Below, piece by piece: positions 37,741 through 51,060 of a stretch of DNA of 64,000 nt. The notes below the pieces were generated by a model. The model worked only from the letters and a program-made list of their open reading frames with translations, did no database searches and was not told the origin of the DNA. The stretch is taken from contig CM068547.1 of NCBI GenBank assembly GCA_035048495.1, forward strand, positions 24,187,913 to 24,251,912, read 5' to 3'. Positions within the stretch are counted from its first letter, which is position 1; each line of letters starts with the position of its first letter. The position numbers and the translations under genes are program-made. Source of the stretch: Euptelea pleiosperma (Eukaryota > Streptophyta > Magnoliopsida > Ranunculales > Eupteleaceae).

Positions 37741-38970
37741 TTGAAAATGTAGAAGACATTAAAAGTCAATTTTTTCTATCATTTACATAGAATGTTATTT
37801 CTATTTTAGATTGGACATGGTTTTATTTTAGTAGATGATCTTTATCAGTTATTCTAGATTAGATGGTTTATTTGCTTCAGCGTTATTATTTTGTTTGTCT
37901 GTTGATTATCATCTTTCGGGATGATAGCATTCTAGTTCATCAAAAAATTTTACATGATTATGACACTTGAGGTTAGGTTATGAGTTGAGAATTTTATTTT
38001 AGGGCATAGATTTTATTCTGGTATAGATAGTATTGAAGGGGGTTAATGACTGAGCAATGGTAGTTTGAGGAAGCTCGAACTACTTATTTATTAGACACCC
38101 TAAGTGGTTGAGGAGTCACAAATTTTAATGTTCATCGAGGCACATGCAGATTGTTGAAATTAGTCATGCCAAATTCCTAGAACATAGCCATATCAGTGGG
38201 AGTGAGAAACATATAAAGGTTAATTTTGAAGAGAATCACTTTGTTTTATCTCTTAGCTCTTATCGTTGCCCTTACCACATGTGGTAGAATTACAAATCGA
38301 TATGGTTGTTGCATAAGAGGTGCTGATAGTCTAACCAGTACCCTTATCCAAACCAAAAGTAGCCCTTATAACACGACCTATCCCCATTAGGAGATATTCT
38401 AAGAGTGGAGATCTGTCATTCTAGATATTATGAAGTATACTTTCAGGATAGAGATGTCAAATATATGGCTCAACCCAATGATTTTTAAGTATTTAGAATA
38501 GAGCATCTTATTTGCAAGTTGAAGAAACCGATTTATGGTTTAAATAAGCATCGAGACAGTGGTAGATGAAATTCGACCAGATGATGATTGGACATGATTT
38601 TAATGAAAATGTTGTAGACAAGTGCATAAATCTCAATGTGAGTGGGAGTCACTTCATTATTCTCATTCTCTACGTCGATGACATCCTTTTGGCAAGTAGA
38701 TGGTTTTGATTAACTCTACCATATATTCAGAGTTCATTGTCATTTATTGTGACAATAAGGCCGTGACCGATTACACGAAGACTAGAAAAGAAGCACGTTG
38801 AACTAAAGTACCTTCTCGTGTGTGAAAAGGTTCGTGAGGTATTGATCAACATTGTCAAGATAGACTCAAGTAGTATGATAGTTGATCCCCTCACTAAAGG
38901 ACTTCCGCCGAAAGTCTTTAAGGGGCATGTGACTAGTATTGAACTCGTTGAGTCATTTGATCATGTTGTT
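37741..38970 (+). pseudogene. Copia-1 pol remnants (pre-RT, RT, RNase H end)
   Basis: Protease and integrase are not recognisable. Near 38157 the text reads VEISHAKFLEHSHISG (linker before RT). RT pieces follow: HLICKLKKPIYGLNKH, FNENVVDKCI, ILILYVDDILLAS with an intact YVDD. Near 38745 comes VIYCDNKAVTDYTKT of RNase H, and near 38888 PLTKGLPPKVFKGHV, the usual Copia C-terminus. Internal deletions removed most of RT and RNase H. Confidence 0.8.
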
Positions 38971-39590
38971 TGAGCATTGCTATTTGTTTTGTGCTTTTTT
39001 GTTTTTTGCTTTAGTTGTTGTTTGACATTATATTGCTGCTTGAAGTTATTGAAGTTATTTGACCCTTGTTAATGGTCAATTATGAATTCATGATATTGTT
39101 GTTGTTGCCTATGAGTAAATGTACTCGTGAAGTTAAAATAGCTTGGGCTAGATGTCACTTGGAATCACATTGATGAAGACTTCATTCTGAATAAAAAGGT
39201 GATGGGACATAACATGACGGATTGCCAATAAAATATCAGAATGACATACGATGATTATGAAGCAGGACACTAAGGGAATGTACATACAAACTATATTGAG
39301 AGATGTACATTGCCCTAATACCACACAAGCAAATCATATAAAGGAAACTCCCGAATTCGTTGGTGCTAATTTTGAGATCATGGAATTGTCTTAAGGCCAA
39401 TTGATGAGCACTCTATTATATCTATGATCCACTACTAGTGGTATCTCTGATCAAGGGCAACAGTTGAAGTTTATTTGAATTATGTTGAACAACTGATTTT
39501 CAAAAGAGTGCACTCGTTTATTCAAAATATAATAATCCAATGAATCGTATTCTAAAACTTGCCATTGCTTGTGAAGGTCAAGTTGGAGAT

Positions 39591-40087
39591 TGTTGGAAAA
39601 TTATTATTATCAATTTTTAATTCTTTATTTATGGCATTTTCGCATGTATGTTTTATGTCTAACTAATTGGATTGTATGTTGTTCAATTATAAGGATGATA
39701 TGTATTGGGACCCACAATGTGGTCAATGTAGGCCCAATATCAATTATGATGGGTTGGTGATGCACCCAATCATTACTCTAATAGTGGTATCCATATAGGA
39801 GATCGATTCTCCTTGATGGGAGGTGAACCAATCTCACTCTCTTTCTATATATAGGTGGCACTCAACCACTCTCTACACGCATCATTATTTGAGATCTAAA
39901 GGCTCCCATCACCAAATTGTAGGAGAGTGAGAAGAAAGCAACCTATCAACACAAATTCATCTATTATGAGGATTTCAGTTAAGATTTCAATTATGATTTA
40001 CGGTTATTGTTTTGTGCGATTCAAATCCTAGATCTGAGTTGGTTTATTTTATTTATGAAATTTATTCCGCATTATAATATTCCAACA
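39591..40087 (+). repeat. 3' LTR of Copia-1
   Basis: TGTTGGAA...TTCCAACA, preceded by the purine tract AAGTTGGAGAT (39580-39590) and followed by target copy CATCT. By eye it differs from the 5' LTR at a moderate number of sites and small indels, so the insertion is not recent. Confidence 0.88.
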
Positions 40088-40484
40088 CATCTTGCGTTCA
40101 TGACACTTGATGATAATTTAGTTTGAGCAGTTTATATGGATCGATGTTACACTTAACAATTTTAATATTATAATTAACATGATGGAAAATGAGGAAACTA
40201 AGCAAGGTACCCACTTGTTGTTGCTGAAGGATTATATTGGAGGAAATTTTTCTATTTGTCGAAGCCTCCAAACTTGTAGTTGCTTTATCTAGGACTCTTG
40301 TAATCCTTTTCATTGTGGGTTCTTATTATGTGGAACCACTAATAAGAATGTCTCTCCTCCCCTTTCTCCCATGGAGAAGGCTTCACATCCAAATCAAATT
40401 AAATCCTCTCTCTTCTTCTTATGAATGTTTTCTCTATTCTGAGTTAATTTTTAGAGTTTATGAGTTTTGAAATTCTCTGTATAG
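40088..40484. other. Original 3' flank of the kinase gene
   Basis: Continues the tandem unit cut at 18772. No coding motif was seen in the short frames around 40098-40470. It ends at the next family A LTR. Confidence 0.55.
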
Positions 40485-42958
40485 TGATATTCACTTAAAA
40501 GTGCTTATTTTATCCTATTCTCTTACGTAAAACTTTTCTATTTATCCATTTTTCTACGTAAGAGTCTCTTTCATTGTATAGAACACACTTTTCTAGACGA
40601 AATGGTATATTTGCATGTATTAAACACATTCCGGAAGTCTAGATACGAAGCCATTTTGATCAAGTCTCATTACGCGCTTTTCTCTTTCAGGAAATCCGAT
40701 CGGGCGATTCTCGAAACTTGTGGGCCCAAGATCAAACATAGAAGCCTAATATCAAAGCTTAATGAGCCAATAGGCTATGAATAGAAGATACAGGCCAAGT
40801 AAGGGCCAAGTTAAATGATCGCGAAGCCAGACTAAGAACCAAAAGAGAGGCAAAGCTGAAGACCAAGATACGGACCAAAGTAATTAAAAGCCGCACCAAA
40901 TGATATAAAATGACGGCTTACTTGATTGGTGAAGCCTACTAAAGTATATGTTGAAGACTAGGGTTCATGACCCTCCGCCAGCTCTTTTATCTTTATTTTG
41001 TATTATTTTCTCTCTCCTCTCTCCTCTCTCCTCTCTCCTTTCTCTTTCATCTCTCCAAATCCTAACATATAACCCTTAGATCATCTCATCCTACCATAAG
41101 ATCCTCGGATCGACCGTCTGATCCCCTTCTCCATGATCTAACTGCCTATATCTCACCATCCGATCATCCATCTAACCATTCGATCATCATATCCCACCAT
41201 CCGATCCTCAGATCGATCATCCTAACCCTCCGATCTCCATCATCTAACCTTTGATCTCCTCTCATTTAACTCTATCCCATCTCCCATAGCTTTCCCACCA
41301 TTAGATCTTCTATTAGACCATTAGATCATTCGTCAGACCGTTGGATCTCTCTAAATCCGATGGTTCACCAATCTCGGGCCGACCAGTCATCACCCCCCAA
41401 TCCTTACTCATCCAATCATTACCTAAGACCTAACCTAGTTGACCAAGTGGTCCACAACCCTTCGTAACCTTTGGCCCACGGCCCATGGCCCACAACCCAC
41501 TAACCCACATCTATTCCTAACAAATCTAACGGTGTAAGACCAATTCTCTCTCTAATCCCTCTCTTCACATTTCTCTCTCATCTCACCCTACTTATCTATA
41601 TCCATGTTAACCCTAGAAGAAAATAGAATAATAAAAAAAGAAAAGAAAAGAAAAGATAAGAAAATAGAAAACCTCTAAGCCCATTCTCACTTAACTCTCT
41701 CTCATCTAGCCTTTGGATCTCTTTGCATCCAACGGTCTACCACGTAACATCTCTCCTCTTAACCAAACCCCTGATTCCTCCTTTAAAAGAAGCCCAAGGC
41801 CTCATTAACATCCCATGGTCCCCTACGTCATTCAAAACCAATACAAAAGCCCATGAGAGAAATGATCCATATTGACCGTGTCTCCAACACCCATCTCTCC
41901 CACATTTTTTTCTTTCTCATCTATTTTAACCTAACTAACCCTCTCACTCTCCCATCTCTCAACAGACTTGAGAGGAGTGATCGGCTCCTCCTTGGGAGGA
42001 GAGTCGATCGGCTTCTCCCCATGGATTCACTAACAACGACCACCTCTCCTCTCCACCTTTGCACCGCCAAAACCTGCAACTCTGGCCGGCTAATCCACCT
42101 GCAAGCAGGCCATCCTCACCAGCAACCGGACCTACAACCTGCTAGAGGAACTAACAGGTTCCTCCTTTGCTTCAAAACCTGCCTTCTCCGTCCCTATCTT
42201 CTCCTCCTTTAGAGCCGCTAGTGTCTCCTTCGATGTGTAGAACCTACACCTCCTCACAGTTGATAATCACCGTTGAGACATCGTCTTACAACAGCCATCA
42301 CCAGCAGCTCCCTCCACATCATCGTACAGCCTATTAGGCCATGCACTGCACCACTGTTGGAAGCAGTAGCAACACTCCATACCGTCACCACCTACCTGCA
42401 ACTCAGGCGTGAAGTGCTCCTCTTTGTAATACCAGAGACTTCCATCTCCATTGTTGTTGCCATCACCACCCAAGCATGCAGCTACACCATCTCCTTCATG
42501 TACAGCCCACCTAAAATGGCCCTTCTCTTGTCGTAATCTTCTTCCTTTCAACTCTGGTGCGTCTCCACCAGCAGTTGCACATCTTCGGGCAAAACTCTGG
42601 TCACCACCTTCTTCTTCGGCCAATGCTCATCTCTATGGGCGTCTTCTTTGCCTCCACCTGTGCATGCACTAGTCTGAAAATGGTGCTGCACTTAGCCAGC
42701 TCCAACGTCATCACCATCCCTCTCCACCGCGCTACTGGTTCCCACGAGCTCAACCATGACTACCACTGTGCTTGCAGGCCGACTCTCATCACCTACAAAC
42801 TGCTCTCCCGAGCTCCTTCTCCACCACGCTGCCATCGATCTTCTCCCATTGGATCTCATCCACGGTATGGAAAGAGGTGCTAGACAGCGCCTGCAACTCC
42901 ACCCCATAGCCTGCCACCACCGTTTTCTCCTCTTTCATCACCTACGCCAACCTCTTAT
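40485..42958 (+). repeat. Family A LTR, 3'-truncated
   Basis: Starts TGATATTCACTTAAAAGTGC and follows the order of 22723-25811: head, CTCTC microsatellite (41010-41045), 'ccatccgatcatc' stretch, then a Pro/Ser/His-codon-rich part. It closely matches 56439-57480. It ends at 42958 exactly before the position where other copies have the GGTAAGT donor; different sequence follows. Frames at 41853-42995 are LTR by-products. Confidence 0.75.
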
Positions 42959-45900
42959 GGTGTTGCTTTTCGCGACCCGAACCTGGGACCCATGACCCGA
43001 CCTAGAAGAATATGGATCGACCCAGGTATCCGAGGCTAAGGCACAAGGTGCGGAATAAAATAATGTATATAAAATAGTGAGGATGTGTCTAAGTCAACAT
43101 ACCAGTCAAAATGAACTAATCTCATGATGATAAATTTCATAAATGTAAATCTAAAACTTGTTCTCGATTACATTCCAAATGTCAAATAATAACCTACTGA
43201 AATAACTAAGAATTCAAAAGATAGAAGCAAAACCTAAACATAGTTTTTTAGGAAAGCAATAAAAGTGCTAGAATCTTCTGGCTTCTATCACTGAGCCGTT
43301 GGTCCATCCGGTATCTCTGCAAAAATGTTAGAATATAGGCATGAGTTATCAACAACTCAGTCGGTTTGCTCCACCACCAATTCTTCTATGGGGATGAGCG
43401 GTTAAAACATGATAAAAACCATACAATGATTGAAATATACAACAATGCTATTGATAATCGAATAACTGGACTCATCGAGTAAATCTCAAAACCCCAATGA
43501 GTCAAAATAATAACGAGAGTGCATGGTTGGGCTAAAAAAGTGGCTTTCTTGCGGGCGGGCCATGCCGTTAATTTCACCACAAGGATAATCCAGGGATGTT
43601 TCAGGTCTTTCACTATTGGGAGCATAATGTCCCCGTTGCTTTTTACGCATGCTCTCAGAATTCGAGAGAGCATCCAAGGGGTCGTGGTCCTACGATACAT
43701 CCGAACCCTCAAAATGATAACAATGAAATAATAACAACCAATGCATCTCCAACAATAATTAACAATCTAGGATAATATCCAATAAACGATCATGTTCCAT
43801 ACATGCAGATAAATCAACGGAGATGCACGAGAATCGATATACATAATTTTCAACATAGATTGAAATAAATTTTCTATTTTAAACACATACAATTAATAAT
43901 ATAATAATGAAAATGCATCCATAAAAGTAAGAGATCAGGTACAGAATCCTACCTTAGCTTGCTATCCGATTAGTTACAATCCCGCAAGTCGGTCCGCTTT
44001 GTGATTATTCAACCCGCTATTGGACCTTCAATGTTTATGTCTTTGAGTTAGGTGTTAGTTAGCAAAAATAAATTTTTGAAACTTAAAATGGGTTTTAGAT
44101 GGTCAATAGAGTTTACGTTAATGGTAACCTAAGTCAGATAATAGTCAAAATATCATCGTCCTAATTATTTTATACTTTTTTCAAAATATTATCCATAATA
44201 ATACTATGCATGTGATCTATAGATTTGGCATGCTTGGTGATTGATATGATGAGGTGTATATATAATCATCTAAAAAATAAGTCAGAGATTCAATAGTCTA
44301 GATCTCCATCGTGTGGAAATGCCCATCATGTGCTGTCATCGCTTTGCCATGCATGGAGTAGGCAATGGTGCACATGAAATTTAAATGATAATTAAGCTCC
44401 ACAAACAATGATGGTATACATGGTTATGATCATCCAACCAGTTTTTTTTGGGAGCCCTTGATTAACGGTTGGAGATTTTCCAATGAAGCACATAACTAAT
44501 GGTTGTAAATCTGCTGGACATCAACACGTACTGCTTGCACGTGATAGACGATGGCATAAGATGTGAGACATCTGGTAGGCTAGGAGCGTTTGATCTAACA
44601 ACAATACTAGTTAAGGTTTTGCAAGATGGGGTCCACCAAGAAAATATTACAAGTGATGTGTTAGGATTTTAACGTGATTGCAGATCTGATGTAAATTCTT
44701 GTTGACAATATTAGGTGGTGTAAATGGAATAATAGAATAAACAATCAAAAGAAAAGAAAGAAAATGACGAGAGATTCAGTTTATAACTAATTTAGAAAGA
44801 TCAAATAAAGATTCTTACCTGAATGAAGGTTGTGGTTTGAAGGTATGGAGGTGAATGAACTCACGGTGGAGCTCCTCCCAAAGATCTACACGGCTAGACC
44901 TACTGAGTTAAGGGGTAAGTAGCGTTGCGGCACTACAACATGTGAAGATGATGGTTGCACAACGGATGGGTTCCTTGCTGGTTCTTGTTGAAGAATCTGG
45001 AGTGTTGAGAAACTTCTTGGGGATTCTTAAAGAGTGTTGAAAGAGGAGGATGCTACTACAATGGTGGAGATGTTGATTTATCAACAATGGTGTTACATCA
45101 AAGCCACACATATGGATTCCCGCAGCAACGAACTCAGTCTGCACGTAATGGGATTTTGAAATGTTGATCTGCGATGGACTGACGGAGGATCGGTTGCACT
45201 TCTTCTTTTTCTTTTGTAGCTGCTCTTCAATTGATGATGTGGGATGGGTGCAAGAGGATGGAGTGTTTTGGACGGCCAACAACAAGTTTTTGATTCACAA
45301 AACGTTGACAATGTATAGGGTATTCCAATCCATAACGATTATATGGTTAATTAAGGGTGAGATACGTGTAGGAGTAGAAATAGGAGAATGAACGGTTGAT
45401 TGAAGGAGTTTGTATCCCAAAAGGTGAGATGAGTTTCACTCTCAACAGATTCAGTTTCTTTTGCTGCACGTGGGTGTTGTGGGATGAGAAATGTCAGGGT
45501 TTTCAAAGAACGAGGATATAATGGGTTGGGCATAGGTTAAGGGTGAGATGTGTAGGAGTAGGATTAAATGTGGACGGTAGATGATGGCTTAGGTTAGATA
45601 CTCGGGGTGTTTGTTTTGGACATGTGTGTGATGTGGCACATGTATGGGTTAGAAAAAGAATAAAAGGATTGGGAGGGTATTTGACGTGTAATGGTTTCTT
45701 GTCAAAACATTCATTGTTGACAAAATAATAAAAAATAAATAAACTTGTGTTGGTAAAGAAAATTTTAGTTAATAAAATATAAAGAAACAATAAGTGAAGA
45801 GTGGAAGACGTGTCATAGAATGGCATTTATAATTGGGTTTTTAACTCTTATGTTTTAATAGTTGAATAATGTTATTACTTAATAGTTGTATTTTCATAAA

Positions 45901-46290
45901 ACTAAGTTAATTATAGTTATATGGATATATGTAATTATTGTATTAGTTACTTTTGGATATCTTATAATACAGTAATGTATTTCATACATTAATTAATGAA
46001 GTACCATAGCACTATACAATTATATGCATGTATAATATACGTATACATTTCTTAATAATAATTAACCACTACGCATATGTAAAAAATGACTTTAAATATT
46101 AAACTAAGTTCGCTAATTATATCCGAATACCGTATCGTATGCGTGGGACATAAAACAATCTAAAATACTCGTGGGTCCCGCTAAACCTATATGGGCCTGC
46201 CTGAAACGGCCCTAAAAATCTCGAAATTTCAATTTCTTTGGAATTGGACGAAATTTCACGAGGCCATTCTAATGGTTAGATAAATGCGTT
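42959..46290 (+). other. Unassigned repeat-like region
   Basis: Begins TGTTGCTTTTCGCGACCCGA, possibly the start of a Gypsy-type LTR inserted in the preceding family A LTR, and shares words with 12836 onward. I could not fix its right end or a target duplication. Frames at 43386-43712, 44908-45311 and 45503-45826 show no family motif. No gene supported. Confidence 0.35.
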
Positions 46291-46299
46291 TCGTAAAGG

Positions 46300-47680
46300 A
46301 AAACGTATGAAAAAAAAAACAAAAAATTCAAAATGGTCCAAAATACCCTTTAAGGGCATTTCGGATTTTATAGCTAGTGCGCCTTTTCAACCCGCAAGTT
46401 CTTCCATCCATGATTCCAGATCTTCTCCACCGCCTGCCACTTCATCTCCTCCACGCACCTCTCTTTTCCTCCTTTCCATGCCTCGGCCTCCCTTAGTCAT
46501 GCACCAGCAGACAGTAATACTTCCTCACCATCTCTTCCTTGCTGCCTGCCCTTGTGCAGGTCAGCAATGTTGCACCACATCACGGCCAATAAGCAGGGTT
46601 TCACCTTGGGCCGGTCACTCACCACTCCAAATGCCATCACCAGGCCGTCTTCTTGGCCGATCAGTCCACTTGGCCGACCATCACATGCATGCACTCCACC
46701 TTGCTGCACTACCAAGGTGTTACCATGTCCATACCAGACTGCCATCAACACCACCACGTGGTGCAATCCAACAACCACTTGGTTGTGATTCTCATACTTG
46801 GCTAGACCCCACACCACTTGGCAGAATCACATGTTCTCATCTTGGACCATTCACCATGCGATCTTCATTGGTAAGTGCAAGGTATTTCTCTATCCTCTTC
46901 TATTACTTTCTCTCTCTAGGATTTCTCTTCTCTCTCTAAAAATCCCAATTCCTCTCTAAACCTCACTTTTTCTCTCTAGAAAATTATCTCTCTCTAGGAT
47001 TAGTTTTCTCTTTCTACTTTCTCTCTCTATTCATTTTCTCTCTCTAGAACCCCTTCTCTCACTTCTCTTTCTAGGATTTCTCTTCTCTCTCTAGAAACCC
47101 TTAGTTTCTCTCTACCTTCCACTATTCTCTCTCTAGATCCTCTGGCCGATCGCCTCTTCACTTGACCAACTCCTCTCGGCCAGTGCAAAAGGTGAGTTTC
47201 TCATGGCACATTATCATTTCATTATAGGCCTATTCATATCTACTTATCGGCCGGTAAGCTCCGATGTGAATTCTCACGATTGAGCAGCATTCCATGAAAT
47301 TTGGACGATCATCTTCTTGATCGATAGCGCCTTAGATCCAAAGATCATGGGATGCTTCTCTGTCAAAACCCTTCTCTTAATTGAAAGCATTCATTGAAAT
47401 CTTGGACTATCGTCTTCTTGATCGGTAGCGCCCTTAGCTCCGAGATTTCAATGAATGTTTATTTCCCTTATCCCTTCTTCTCTCAACCCTTTACATGCTT
47501 TTTCGAATAGATTTATCTGCTTCTTTAGTTCTGCAAATTTCAATTCATGTAAGCAACACTTTAATTAATGCAATTTGATTTTGGTTAGTTTAGTGTTCTC
47601 TAGAATTCATTTCAAAGATGTTTTAAATCGACTCACCCTTCCCATCTCTCCCACCATTTTTATTTTTCTCCATATATTAT
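46300..47680 (+). repeat. Family A LTR, left part, split by the 47681-56248 element
   Basis: Contains the Pro/Ser-codon-rich part, the donor-like ATTGGTAAGTGC at about 46869 and the long CTCTCTCTAG-rich tract after it, as in the other plus copies. It breaks at ATTAT and resumes at 56254. Its 5' end is not defined. The 46307-46939 frame lies here and is not a gene in my reading. Confidence 0.65.
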
Positions 47681-49126
47681 TGAAAATAGAGTTTTTCAAT
47701 GTCGTCGGATCGGAAACCCTAGTTCAATAATATTTGTAATTCTGGTTCACTTTAAATCCTGCAAAAATGTAGACTTTGTAAAGTGATATGTCGGATGTCG
47801 AATCCGCACTCGGGGTTAAGGAACACAATTTATCGGAACATTAAAATAATGAAAAGTGCTTGAAAATATGGATGGAAGGGTGAGAGTGGTGATTAATGAT
47901 TGAAATTTAAAATAATCTTTTTGAAGAGATTTCTATCAACTAATTAACATAACTAAAGAGAAAGAAACACCATAAACAGAAAAGAGAAACTTATTTATTA
48001 AAATAATACAAATTACAATGCTTGAATTTAATTTATTCATAAAAGAAAATAAAACAAATAACCATCACTCTAGAAAGCATTATAAGAGAAGAAATATAGA
48101 GAGAAAGAATAAAATTTTAGCGAGAGAAAATAAAATACATTGGTAACTTACCAATGGAGAAGAGGTTTGCAAGGCCGTGCTCTTGTTGGTTTTTGGATGA
48201 GAACCAAACCAGGGAGAGGAGAGAGATAGAGAGGTTTAGAGAAGAAGGGGAGAGGGAACCTAGGGTTAGGTTGTGAGAAGGGGGAGAGAACCACCCAAGC
48301 AAGAGATAACGTAGATCTCTTATAGCTATAGATAGAGATAGGTTAGTTGTTGTTGAAATGAAAACCATTGGATCTAGAGAGATCCAACGGTTGGGTGTTC
48401 TCTAAGGAGAGAAAGGTGGGTTAGTTAGGATATTTAGAGGAGAGAGAGAGTGTGACTAGGATAGAGAGAGATAGGGGGAGAAGAATAGGTCAAGCGAGAC
48501 CGATTCTCTCTTGTTGCAAATGGTTAAGGGCATGGGCATGGGTATGGGTCATGGTGTGCAAAGATAGATAGAGAGAGAAATAGGAAAGAGGTGAGAGAAA
48601 ATACAAAAAAAATAGAACTGGAGGGTCTTGAACCCTGGTCTTCTTCATTCTGCTTCATCAGCTCCACCAATTAGTCAAACTAGCTTTTGATGTCAATTGG
48701 TGTGGCTTTTAACACCTTAGTCCTTCTCTTAGTCTTTAACTCTTCCGCTCTCTTTGGATCGGCTCTGCGATCCTCTAGCTTTGCCCGTACTTAGTTTCTA
48801 TCTTCTTCTCCTGGCCTGTTGGCTCTTTAAGCTTTGATAGAGGTCTTCTGTGGTTGATCGTGGGCCCGCCAGCCTCGAGAATCATCCGATCAGGTCTACT
48901 ACCAGAGAAAAAGTGCGTAATGAGTTTCAACTAAAATGGCTTGATACTAGATTATCCAAAATGCGTATATTCATGCAAATAGTCAATTTTTTTCTAAAAA
49001 ATGTGTTTTACGCAATGGAAGAGACTATTACGTTGAAAAGTCAATGAAAATACAAGTTTTACATAGGAGAATGTGACATCGCTATAAGGATAATGGCTTA
49101 AAATAAACACTTTTGAGCGAATATCA
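47681..49126 (-). repeat. 3' LTR of the 47681-56248 element
   Basis: Minus-strand TGATATTCGC...CTCTATTTTCA. A polypurine tract GGTTGGGGGTTG (minus) adjoins it at 49127 onward. It carries the TCGGATGTCGAATCCGCACT tail motif (47791 on) and a donor-like GGTAAGT (minus) at about 48150. Confidence 0.85.
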
Positions 49127-51060
49127 CAACCCCCAACTAGCATATTGTCAATCCTTGGCAATTATTGCGAAGTAAGTGAGCTAAAAAGGGCTTGGCAAAA
49201 CATGTTAGAAAACTTATTTGCATTACTCAAAAAACCTCCGTTTTGTCAGATTTATTTCAATGATGCAAGAAATCATTCACATATTAGAGCTAATCAGCAA
49301 AATGCAACACTTCTTCAAATAGACATTCAAATAGAAGATTACTTAGACTCAGTGTGTGTGTGTGTGTTCAACATCATCCTTATCTGGCAGTAAAGATATC
49401 TCGATCACCTTAAAGATTGTATGCCTCGACCTCAATCATCACTTATATACCACTTAGAAGTGAATCACTCAGAAATGGTTTTATACTTTTTTTTAAATTA
49501 TATGTGAGGAGATGAATATAAGAACTGGCAAACATCTCACATATATAGTTTTTGAATGGAGGATATAAGAAGATTTAAGATCTCATAATTGGAATGTCAC
49601 ATCACTTAAGAACGTCGGATCAAACTCTATAATTTCTCTTTTCTCTATTCTCCACACATTATGATGGTACTAATCTAGAATCAAATAGGACTTGTATAGG
49701 TTGTACTGAGGCTTAGGATGGTTCAGAAAAGAAGGATATTCTGAAATTCAAAAATTCTGAGAGGGTATCTCACTATTCTTTGCAACTTTTTTCCAAGTGT
49801 AGTATTTCCTTGATTTTTCTTCTTTTCTTTTTCTAATTTTTGTCTATTTAGCATTCTTTTTCAGATTCTTTCTTTCCTTCTTTCTTTCTGATCATGTTTC
49901 TATTCAGCTTGAACCTTTTGTTTTCTTTTCTTTTTTTTTTGGTTTCTATCTTTTCATGGTGTAATCACACCAAATATTCTTTAATCCCTCTCAGAAATAA
50001 GTTATCGTGTTGAACTCTTTTTGGGATTGGGGTTTTGGTTGATGGGTTAACAAAAAAAGGTTTTCATCAAAAGGCTCAGAAAGGGTTTCAAACAGTATAG
50101 ATGTTAGGTAAGCTAAAAGTCTTATTAGTTAGAAAGATGGCCTATATCCTTTTCTAGGGTTTGTACTTTCATCTTCGATGTCTCCAATGGATATAGAAAA
50201 GGTTCTTTATGTAATAATCCGAATTTGATGTCGTTCTGAGTTCCATGACCAAAGCAAAGGTTAGTGAGATCACTCAATGAAAATATTTTGGGACTAAAAG
50301 AATTGAGTCATCTTGCGACTCAGAATAATTTTATAACCCTCAGAAACGATGAAAAGTTCAAAAGCTCACTGGGTTAGATCTCCACAATTGTTCTTATTGG
50401 ATCTTTATATAATCTAAACTTCGGATAATTCTGATGTTGATATATGAAAATTGTTGCTGAATCTAAGTTTTCAAAAAAAATTCAATCCACTGTAGTAATG
50501 GTTGCTTTCAAACTGAATGAAGAGCTAATAAGTGATTTTTCAAAACAGACATCATTTCCAATAAATAGACTTTCCGAAAAGTTTTTACTCATCATTGTAA
50601 AGGATTTGAAAAATATTTTGAGAGTACTCAAAACTTTTGTAAAACACAGGACTTAACCTCAAAGTACATTTTTTTCTCCTTTTTCTCATGTTTTTTTTTT
50701 AAATGAAGACATGAGTTTTGATAAATCCCCACCCCCAACTTAAATACAGCACCGTCCTCGATGCTCATGACCGAGACAAAAATGTATGAAGACTCTGAAT
50801 GTGATGCAAGTTATGAGGAAGGGTTATGCCCGTTTGGCTGAGATTTATCATTTGGTGGTACTTGATGAGTGTCAGAGGGATTGTACCTACATAGCCATAA
50901 TAATGTATGAAATATAAAAAATTATGCATGTGACTCAATGACTTCTAGGAATATCGGAATTGCCCTTCCGAAAATGCTAAGTTTTACGTCTTTAGCCAGA
51001 CATGAAGGGGGTGCATTAAGTACCCCCAACCAGGTTAAAATACGTGGAGACTGATTGAAT
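49127..51060 (-). other. 3' non-coding region of the pol-less element
   Basis: Homologous to 29165-32654. The phrase order is kept (e.g. 'gcactgttgcttgg'-free AT-rich part, 'aaagctcactgggttaga', 'tacagcaccgtcctcg'). It joins gag directly near 51060, showing where pol was lost. No ORF was recognised. Confidence 0.65.

Larger units (their letters stand above)
18773..40087 (+). mobile_element. Copia-1, LTR retrotransposon expanded by nested insertions
   Basis: LTRs 18773-19269 and 39591-40087 (497 bp each) start TGTTGGAA and end TTCCAACA. The flanks are CATCC (18768-18772) and CATCT (40088-40092). A PBS-like site follows the left LTR and a purine-rich tract precedes the right one. The decayed gag and pol lie at 36838-38970. 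Everything from about 19854 to 36352 is later insertions into its leader; without them the element is about 5 kb. It landed about 170 bp downstream of the kinase stop codon and separated the gene from its original 3' flank. Confidence 0.85.

Noticed and set aside
42954..45111. LTR insertion 42959-45106 with TATGG duplication
   Set aside because: TATGG occurs after CACACA at 45107, but sequence beyond it does not resume the interrupted LTR, so the match is probably chance.
46307..46939. 210-codon frame
   Set aside because: Within a family A LTR, low complexity, ends in the CTCTCTCTAG tract, and has no homologue pattern I recognise.
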